Source: JBDSTZ01 sp039927975 (GTDB lineage: Bacteria > Pseudomonadota > Gammaproteobacteria > Burkholderiales > Burkholderiaceae_D). Taken from it: 11,851 bases of DNA. Both the position numbers and the translations under genes were made by a program. The notes beneath the pieces were generated by a model. That model saw only the letters and a program-made list of their open reading frames with translations, did no database searches and had not been told where the DNA came from. Of the stretch, positions 7,057 to 11,851 are shown in pieces (the first letter of the stretch is position 1; every line of letters starts with the position of its first letter). The stretch covers positions 1-11,851 of the forward strand of contig JBDSTZ010000093.1 of assembly GCA_039927975.1 (NCBI GenBank), written 5' to 3'.

Positions 7057-7071
7057 AAAACGACACGTTTT
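7057..7071. promoter_or_regulatory. 15-bp inverted repeat upstream of the R3 promoter
   Basis: AAAACG (7057-7062) and CGTTTT (7066-7071) flank ACA, followed by two more T. It could be an operator about 50 bp before the proposed -35, or a weak terminator-like stem; the AT-rich stem favours a protein-binding site. R2 has a different inverted repeat, closer to its -35. Confidence 0.3.
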
Positions 7072-7109
7072 TTCGTACTTTAGTGGTGAAAAAAAACACC
7101 CTTTTGACG

Positions 7110-7179
7110 GTTTTCATAATTGCATCGCCCTAGTGCCCCAAGCAAAATTAATTTCGAAGCCGCTTTATCGACGGTAATA
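7110..7179 (+). repeat. Duplicated 70-bp promoter block, copy B (before R3)
   Basis: This is the gap-free counterpart of 2308-2377. The two outer parts are nearly identical and the middle has diverged. Upstream, the alignment continues less well through an AT-rich segment to about 7068, with one length change, sharing the T-run, ACTTT and AACACC. The R3 copy has an extra TTGACG (7104-7109), but no -10 box follows it at a usable distance. Confidence 0.7.
7120..7148 (+). promoter_or_regulatory. Candidate sigma70 promoter of R3
   Basis: The -35 is TTGCAT (7120-7125), the spacer is 17 bp and the -10 is CAAAAT (7143-7148). Conservation with the R2 promoter of boxes and spacing, but not of most of the spacer, supports it. 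The predicted leader is about 280 nt, almost the same length as that of R2. Confidence 0.5.
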
Positions 7180-7215
7180 TCAAGCGGACAAGAGGGGCAA
7201 TTCGACCCCGTTGCG

Positions 7216-7232
7216 AGCGCGGCAGGCGCGCT
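7216..7232 (+). promoter_or_regulatory. GC hairpin in the R3 leader
   Basis: AGCGCG (7216-7221) pairs with CGCGCT (7227-7232) around a GCAGG loop. A competing short stem, GGGG (7194-7197) / CCCC (7206-7209), lies just before it. Its position in the leader is comparable to the larger hairpin 2397-2430 of R2. Confidence 0.35.
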
Positions 7233-7295
7233 GTTTTGAGCCCATCGCCGGTGTTGGCGAGGCCGTCGCGACGCAGCCTGGCCGTCAGCTTTGCC

Positions 7296-7341
7296 CATAT
7301 CTGCGCCTGATCCGGTTTCGGGAGAGCCGAATGCAGATATG
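7296..7341 (+). promoter_or_regulatory. Long hairpin in the R3 leader
   Basis: CATATCTGC (7296-7304) is exactly complementary to GCAGATATG (7333-7341). Between them, ATCCGG (7310-7315) pairs with CCGAAT (7327-7332) with one mismatch, giving a long stem with a 5-nt bulge and an 11-nt loop. It ends 92 nt before the R3 start and contains GCCTGATCCGGT, shared with the leader hairpin of R2 at 2517-2536. A structured leader with possible regulatory function is inferred; no known riboswitch class is recognised. Confidence 0.5.
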
Positions 7342-7422
7342 ACATGCCAGTGGTAGTAAACAAGCATCATCGCCGACCGCCAAACGGTCCTGACGATCGT
7401 GCAAAAACAGATTTTGACAAAC

Positions 7423-7426
7423 GGAG
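7423..7426 (+). promoter_or_regulatory. Ribosome-binding site that fixes the R3 start at 7434
   Basis: GGAG lies 7 nt upstream of ATG 7434, as before R2. The frame stays open upstream to a possible start at 7344, but that start would place the signal peptide 30 residues inside the protein, and the upstream frame is not kept relative to R2. Confidence 0.85.
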
Positions 7427-7433
7427 AGAGACA

Positions 7434-10400
7434 ATGCGACACAGTAAAACTGGCCAGATGCGGCCGAATCGATTGAGCTACGCGGTATCGCTGGCGGTCA
7501 TGTCGCTGGTTGCCAGCAACGCCGCAGTGGCCCAGCAAGGCCCGGCGAACGGCGCCGCCGCCGACGCCACGCCGACCGCCACCGTGCTGGTGGTGGGCAC
7601 CCGCGCATCGCAACAGTCCAGTATCGACCGCAAGAAAAACGCCGCCACCGCGCAGGACTCGATCGTCGCCGAAGACGTCGGCTCGCTGCCCGACCGCAAC
7701 GTCGGCGAGGCGATCTCGCGCATGGCCGGCATCGTGCTCGACCGCGGCGACTTCGGCGAAGGCGTCAGCGTCTCGGTGCGCGGCAACAGCGCCGACCTGA
7801 CCCGCATCGAACTCGACGGCCAGGGCGTGCAAGCGGCCGGCGGCACCGACCAGAACGGCGGCGGCAATGGCCGCGGAGTCGAGCTGCGCCAGTTGCCGGC
7901 CGACCTGATCAAGAGCGTCGACGTGGTCAAGGGCTCGACCGCCGACATGACCGAAGGTTCGCTCGGCGGCGGCATCATCATCAAGACCCGCACCGGCCTG
8001 GACTTCAAGAAGCCCTACGCCTCGCTGCGCCTGGGCGCGACCCAGCTCTCGCTCGACAAGAAATGGACGCCCGACCTGAACCTGGTGTTGTCGAACAAAT
8101 TCCTCGACAACCGCCTCGGCTTGATGATGAACGTCTCAAGCACGACCCTGAACAACGAATCGCATTCCCAGCAGGTTTCGCAGACGGCGCAGCAGGGTTA
8201 CTACCGCCTGCTCGACTTCGACGATTCGCTGGAAAAGACCTACACCTACAATCCAAGCACGGTCAACAAAACCGACATTGCCGCGATCAGCCCGGTGGTG
8301 CGTACGCCGATGGCCGGCGGCGGCTTCTTCGACTCGGCCACGCCGTTCGACATCGTCAGCAAGTCGGCCGCGGCGAAGACCAAGCAGGATTGCTACAACG
8401 CCTTCCCGGCCTTGACGCCGGCGCAGGTGACGGCGATCGGCGTGGCCGCCAACTCGAACGCGGCGAACTCCCAGCGCGGCACCGAACTGCTGTCCTGCTT
8501 GAACCAGTGGTCCGACTACACGCCGTCGAACGTGCGCTACTTCATCAAGAAGGAACGCGACCGCAAGCAGAATCTGGACTTGCGCGCCGACTTCAAGGTC
8601 AACAACAACCTGACGCTCTACACCAAGGGCAGCTTCAACCGCCGCGACGACCAGATCGAGCAGCTCACCTACGGCCTGGGCAACATCACGGTCAACCCGA
8701 GCTCGACGATCCAGCCGAACTACACCGGCACCACCTTCACCAACAACACCACGACCAACCAGCGCAGCCCGGTGCCCGGTTCCGGCTACTACCTGTACGG
8801 CAGCACGCCTAGCTTCATGAGCAGCGCGTACCCGATCAACGGCACCGTGGTCAACATCGATCCGGCCTCCGTGGTCGTCGACGCCAGCCACCACCTGACC
8901 AAGTACACCATTACCGACGGCGTCGCCGTGCCCGACCAGATCATCGAGCGCAGCTACACCAGCGGCCAGTATGTGCAGGCCGGCGGCACCTGGAAGAGCG
9001 GCGGCCTGAACGTCGAGTTCTTCGTCGGCGACGCCAAATCCGAATTCCGCCGCGCCCAGGAGCGCGTCAGCTTCGCCCAATACTATGGCAAGGCGACGCT
9101 GCAAATGACGCCGACCGGGCTGTGGAACTACTCCTTCCCGGACGGTAATTTCGACCAGGCCAATCCGGCCGGCTACGCGCGGGTGATGGCGCCAACGGCC
9201 AACATCAACCCCGCGCCGCTGTCGCCCACCAACAACCTGGCGACCCCGGGTTACACCATCGCCCAGCAACCGTACAACACCACCTCCAGCACCCGCACGG
9301 AAGTGTTCTGGTCGCCGCAAATCCGCGAATCGGACGAGCGCACCGCCAAGCTTGACCTGACCTACGCGCTGAAGGAAATTCCTTTCTTCACCCGCATCAA
9401 GGCCGGCTTCAACCTGCGCGACATGGAAAGCAATGCGTGGGCGCCGGGCGACAGCAACGCCGGTGGCAATTCGGCCGGCAAGACCCTCAAGGCGCCGATC
9501 GGCACCTTTGGCACGGCCGGCTACGTGCCCGGCGTCTACCTGCCGACGCCGATCAGCCGCACTGTCGTCAACGGCTGCACCAATACGCCTGGCTCGCTCG
9601 GCCCTGGCGGCGCCGCTTGCAAATACGGCTACAACCAGGGTCCGAACCCACTGCTCGGCTTCGACGGCCGCATCGTCCTGACCCAGCAGCAATTCCAGGA
9701 TCTGGTCACCCAGACCCTGATCAGCCCTGCCACCAGCGGCTCGTTCTTCAGCGGCGCCTCCAACCGCGCGCCCGGCCTGCTCGACAACTGGATGGGCATC
9801 GACATCATGAAGTTGAACGGCCTGCTCAACATCCCGAACCAGACCTATGACTGCGTCAAGCAATGCATGGCGTCGGACGGCAAGATTTACGACCAGCCGG
9901 TCAACAAGGTCAAGGAAACGACGCAATCGTTCTACGTCATGAGCGACTTCTCGTTCGACCGCATTCCGTTCACCAAGACGTCGCTGCCGTTCGGCCTCGA
10001 ACTCGAAGGCAACCTCGGTTATCGCTACGTGCGCAACACGATCCATGGCACCGGCTCGATGACGTTCACGTCGAAAACCAGGCTGCCAGGCTTCGATCCG
10101 GACAATCCCGACGTCCCGAACACCTTCAAAACCGAGTCGGTGATCCAGAACGCCGTGGTCGACACCAAGACGACCGACTTCCTGCCGATCTACAACCTGG
10201 CCATGTGGGTCGTGCCGGACAAGGTGGTGGTGCGCTACAACCGTGCCAAGACGGTGGCCCGGCCGGCCGTCAACCGCCTGCTGCCGTCGGGCTCCTGCAC
10301 CTTCGACAACCGCTTCAACGACAACGGTGTCGTCCAGCAGAGTTGCAGCGGCACCATCGGCAACCCGGATCTGAAGGCGCGTGTCAACGTCAACCAGAAC

Positions 10401-11174
10401 TTGAGCGTGGAATACTATCCGAACAAGGATACGATGTTCACCATCGCCGGCTTGAAGCAAGAGGGCAAGGTCGGCGAGCCGATCACGGCGGGCGTGCCGA
10501 AGGGCAGCCTGTTCTCCGGTGCGGCGCTGATCGATCCGATCACCGGCGTCAACCTGTCGGCCGTGCCCTTCGATTACACGACCTGGGTCAACGGTCCGGT
10601 ATCCACCCGCTACGGTTTCGAGGCCAGCACCAAGACCGCGTTCACCTTCCTGCCGTCGTTCCTGCGCTACACCGGTTTCGACGCCAACTTCACCCGGGTC
10701 CATTCCGGCATGGCCGGCGCCGCCATCGTCGACCTGATCACCGGCGACGTGCTGCCGCCGGCGCGCGAGTCACGTACCCAGTACAACGTCGCGCTGTGGT
10801 ACGACGATGGCCGCCTGTCGGCGCGCCTGGCGCTGCAAGGAGCCAGCGAATGGTTCACCTGCATCGCCGGTTGCGGACAGAACAACAACATCAAGAACTA
10901 CCCGTCGCAAGGGGTGATCGCGTTCGCCGGTAATCCGTTCTACTCGCCAGGCTCGCCGAACTTCAAGGACAAGACCCGCTACATCGACGGCAAGATCAGC
11001 TACAAGATCAAGCCGGGTGTCGAAGTGTTCATCGATGGCCGCAACCTGGGCAATGTGACGACCACCTTGAGCCAGAGCCATTACGCGCCGATCAGCGACG
11101 GTATTCCTAACCTGCTCGAGTACGCGTATGCCGGCCGTCGCATCACCATCGGTGTGAACTTCCGCACCCTGTAA
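7434..11174 (+). CDS. TonB-dependent outer-membrane receptor R3
   Basis: This complete 1246-residue receptor is a close paralog of R2. The signal peptide is residues 1-33 (AVA before QQ). A TonB-box-like TVLVVG lies near residue 50, and the plug (about 63-192) again carries PDRNVGEAISRMAGI, RGNSADLTRIELDG and GGGIIIKTRTG, with no STN domain. The barrel carries ESDERTAKLDL, TVARPAVNRLLP and GNPDLKAR and ends VNFRTL. All ten cysteines of R2 are kept, including CVKQC and CIAGC, and there are no others. The signal peptide, plug and barrel core are nearly identical to R2. Differences cluster in putative surface segments, for example around residues 285-345 and the barrel loops, which suggests the paralogs bind related but distinct ligands. 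It has its own predicted promoter, a structured leader and a strong terminator, and lies 144 bp before a secreted esterase gene. Confidence 0.96.
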   Translation: MRHSKTGQMRPNRLSYAVSLAVMSLVASNAAVAQQGPANGAAADATPTATVLVVGTRASQQSSIDRKKNAATAQDSIVAEDVGSLPDRNVGEAISRMAGIVLDRGDFGEGVSVSVRGNSADLTRIELDGQGVQAAGGTDQNGGGNGRGVELRQLPADLIKSVDVVKGSTADMTEGSLGGGIIIKTRTGLDFKKPYASLRLGATQLSLDKKWTPDLNLVLSNKFLDNRLGLMMNVSSTTLNNESHSQQVSQTAQQGYYRLLDFDDSLEKTYTYNPSTVNKTDIAAISPVVRTPMAGGGFFDSATPFDIVSKSAAAKTKQDCYNAFPALTPAQVTAIGVAANSNAANSQRGTELLSCLNQWSDYTPSNVRYFIKKERDRKQNLDLRADFKVNNNLTLYTKGSFNRRDDQIEQLTYGLGNITVNPSSTIQPNYTGTTFTNNTTTNQRSPVPGSGYYLYGSTPSFMSSAYPINGTVVNIDPASVVVDASHHLTKYTITDGVAVPDQIIERSYTSGQYVQAGGTWKSGGLNVEFFVGDAKSEFRRAQERVSFAQYYGKATLQMTPTGLWNYSFPDGNFDQANPAGYARVMAPTANINPAPLSPTNNLATPGYTIAQQPYNTTSSTRTEVFWSPQIRESDERTAKLDLTYALKEIPFFTRIKAGFNLRDMESNAWAPGDSNAGGNSAGKTLKAPIGTFGTAGYVPGVYLPTPISRTVVNGCTNTPGSLGPGGAACKYGYNQGPNPLLGFDGRIVLTQQQFQDLVTQTLISPATSGSFFSGASNRAPGLLDNWMGIDIMKLNGLLNIPNQTYDCVKQCMASDGKIYDQPVNKVKETTQSFYVMSDFSFDRIPFTKTSLPFGLELEGNLGYRYVRNTIHGTGSMTFTSKTRLPGFDPDNPDVPNTFKTESVIQNAVVDTKTTDFLPIYNLAMWVVPDKVVVRYNRAKTVARPAVNRLLPSGSCTFDNRFNDNGVVQQSCSGTIGNPDLKARVNVNQNLSVEYYPNKDTMFTIAGLKQEGKVGEPITAGVPKGSLFSGAALIDPITGVNLSAVPFDYTTWVNGPVSTRYGFEASTKTAFTFLPSFLRYTGFDANFTRVHSGMAGAAIVDLITGDVLPPARESRTQYNVALWYDDGRLSARLALQGASEWFTCIAGCGQNNNIKNYPSQGVIAFAGNPFYSPGSPNFKDKTRYIDGKISYKIKPGVEVFIDGRNLGNVTTTLSQSHYAPISDGIPNLLEYAYAGRRITIGVNFRTL

Positions 11175-11184
11175 GCACGCTTCA

Positions 11185-11205
11185 CCGCCCGCGCCATGCG
11201 GGCGG
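11185..11205 (+). other. GC-rich hairpin between R3 stop and terminator
   Basis: CCGCCCGC (11185-11192) and GCGGGCGG (11198-11205) form a perfect 8-bp stem around GCCAT. It precedes the terminator and would protect the mRNA 3' end or add to termination. R2 lacks it. Confidence 0.5.
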
Positions 11206-11213
11206 CGACCGAC

Positions 11214-11246
11214 AAAGACGACCTGGCGACGGGTCGTCTTTTTTTT
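11214..11246 (+). terminator. Strong intrinsic terminator of R3
   Basis: AAAGACGACC (11214-11223) pairs perfectly with GGTCGTCTTT (11232-11241) around an 8-nt loop, followed by a run of eight T (11239-11246). The core arms match those of the R2 terminator. It stands 72 nt before the esterase start, so the esterase depends on read-through or on a promoter not recognised here. Confidence 0.92.
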
Positions 11247-11306
11247 GGCCTCGCGGCGGACCCGGCGGCGAACTCGCGCGCAATGGTTGAGGTCTGACAG
11301 GGACAC

Positions 11307-11312
11307 AAGGAG
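11307..11312 (+). promoter_or_regulatory. Strong ribosome-binding site of the esterase gene
   Basis: AAGGAG lies 6 nt before ATG 11319, a near-ideal Shine-Dalgarno site that decides the start. No convincing -35/-10 pair is visible between the R3 terminator and this site. Confidence 0.85.
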
Positions 11313-11318
11313 AGTCCC

Positions 11319-11851
11319 ATGCTTGAATCCGCCATCTCGCGCCATGCCAACTCGTTCCATGCAATCTGGCGTCACGCCATCCGTCGCCTGCTGTTTTCCA
11401 CCCTGCTGTTCGCCTGCGCCGGGCTGGCCCTGGCCGCGCCGGTCGTCTACCTGGCCGGCGACTCCACCGTCATGCGCTACACCTCAGCGTCCTATTATCC
11501 GCAACAGGGCTGGGGCGGCAGGCTGCCCGACCTGTTCACCGCCGGCGTGAGTGTCGACAACCGCGCCCTTGGCGGGCGCAGCAGCAAGAGCTTCGTCGAC
11601 GAGGGCCACCTGGCCGCCATCCTGCGCGTCATCAAGCCGGGTGACTACCTGTTCGTTCAGTTCGGCCACAACGACGGCTACAGCGACCTGCGCCTGCACA
11701 CCGATCCCTACACCAGCTACAAGACTTACCTGGCGATGTATGTGGACCTGTCGCGCCAGTACGGCGCCATTCCGGTGCTGGTCACGCCGATGGGCAAGCG
11801 CCACTACGACAGCACCGGCCGCTTCATCAACGACTTCGTCGATCGCAGCGC
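11319..11851 (+). CDS. Secreted SGNH/GDSL esterase, rhamnogalacturonan acetylesterase-like (3' end beyond window)
   Basis: The first 177 residues of a secreted esterase likely to remove acetyl groups from pectic or other plant polysaccharide. An export signal covers about residues 1-39: an unusually long, His/Arg-containing start, a hydrophobic core from about 24, and ALA before AP. A lipobox reading (LFAC, Cys33) is possible but weak. SGNH blocks are in order: GDST (47-50) with the nucleophile Ser49; NRALGGRSSKSF (81-92) with the oxyanion glycine; and QFGHND (114-119) with the catalytic-site Asn118. The forms GGRSSKSF and QFGHND are typical of rhamnogalacturonan acetylesterases (CE12). The final Asp-x-x-His block lies beyond the window. 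Related CE12 enzymes also act on xylan or other acetyl esters, so the substrate is not settled. Position after three sugar-type receptors supports a polysaccharide-use role. Confidence 0.9.
   Translation, partial: MLESAISRHANSFHAIWRHAIRRLLFSTLLFACAGLALAAPVVYLAGDSTVMRYTSASYYPQQGWGGRLPDLFTAGVSVDNRALGGRSSKSFVDEGHLAAILRVIKPGDYLFVQFGHNDGYSDLRLHTDPYTSYKTYLAMYVDLSRQYGAIPVLVTPMGKRHYDSTGRFINDFVDRS

Larger units (their letters stand above)
6417..7067. other. Long intergenic gap between R2 and R3, no gene supported
   Basis: About 650 bp separates the R2 terminator from the AT-rich region before the R3 promoter. Short open frames exist on both strands, but they are rich in Arg, Ala and Pro, lack good ribosome-binding sites and overlap each other, as expected by chance in GC-rich DNA. 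I see a 16-bp CG palindrome (6585-6600) and an operator-like palindrome (6814-6829). The gap is much longer than the one between R1 and R2 and could be the remnant of a deleted gene, but I recognise no protein fragment in it. Confidence 0.6.

Noticed and set aside
8136..10703. 855-residue open frame on the - strand, with similar long ones at 2564-4462 and 4562-6577
   Set aside because: They lie wholly opposite the receptor genes, have Val/Gly/Arg/Asp-rich repetitive composition, no recognisable domain and no suitable start signal. Long antisense frames are expected opposite GC-rich genes with strong third-position bias.
2..11174. Tandem receptor copies as a mobile element or assembly artefact
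   Set aside because: The paralogs differ throughout in sequence and loop length and have different flanks, with no terminal inverted repeats, transposase or target duplications. This fits old tandem duplication.

Overview
The window is GC-rich DNA from a Gram-negative bacterium that codes densely on one strand. The very large, signal-peptide-bearing TonB-dependent receptors of the Xanthomonas/Caulobacter type suggest a carbohydrate-scavenging proteobacterium. My best guess is a betaproteobacterium of the Oxalobacteraceae (Massilia/Duganella-like), but that is an inference from protein style only.

All genes are on the + strand. Three paralogous TonB-dependent outer-membrane receptors lie head to tail: R1 (2-2167, its first ~516 residues cut off by the window edge), R2 (2639-6361, 1240 aa) and R3 (7434-11174, 1246 aa). 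They are followed by the first 177 residues of a secreted SGNH/GDSL esterase of the rhamnogalacturonan acetylesterase type (11319 to the window end). A receptor array beside a pectin-type deacetylase suggests an uptake locus for acetylated plant polysaccharide. The esterase would strip acetyl groups outside the inner membrane, and the receptors would import oligosaccharides with energy from TonB-ExbB-ExbD. The substrate is not proven by the sequence.

The gaps between genes are long and structured. R2 and R3 each have a matching upstream unit: a conserved 70-bp block carrying a plausible sigma70 promoter (-35 TTGCAA/TTGCAT, 17-bp spacer, -10 CAAAAT), a leader of about 270-290 nt with strong hairpins, and nearly identical ribosome-binding and start regions. 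R2 and R3 each end in a strong intrinsic terminator built on the same GACGACC/GGTCGTC arms; R1 ends in a different hairpin cluster. Each receptor therefore looks like its own transcription unit, copied as promoter-leader-gene-terminator. The 650-bp gap after R2 has no believable gene but holds a palindrome resembling a LacI-family operator (6814-6829).

The main points of interest are the duplicated promoter/leader units, the invariant paired cysteines in the receptor loops, the operator-like palindrome, and long identical DNA tracts between paralogs that could support recombination. I found no RNA gene, CRISPR array, insertion sequence or integrase.
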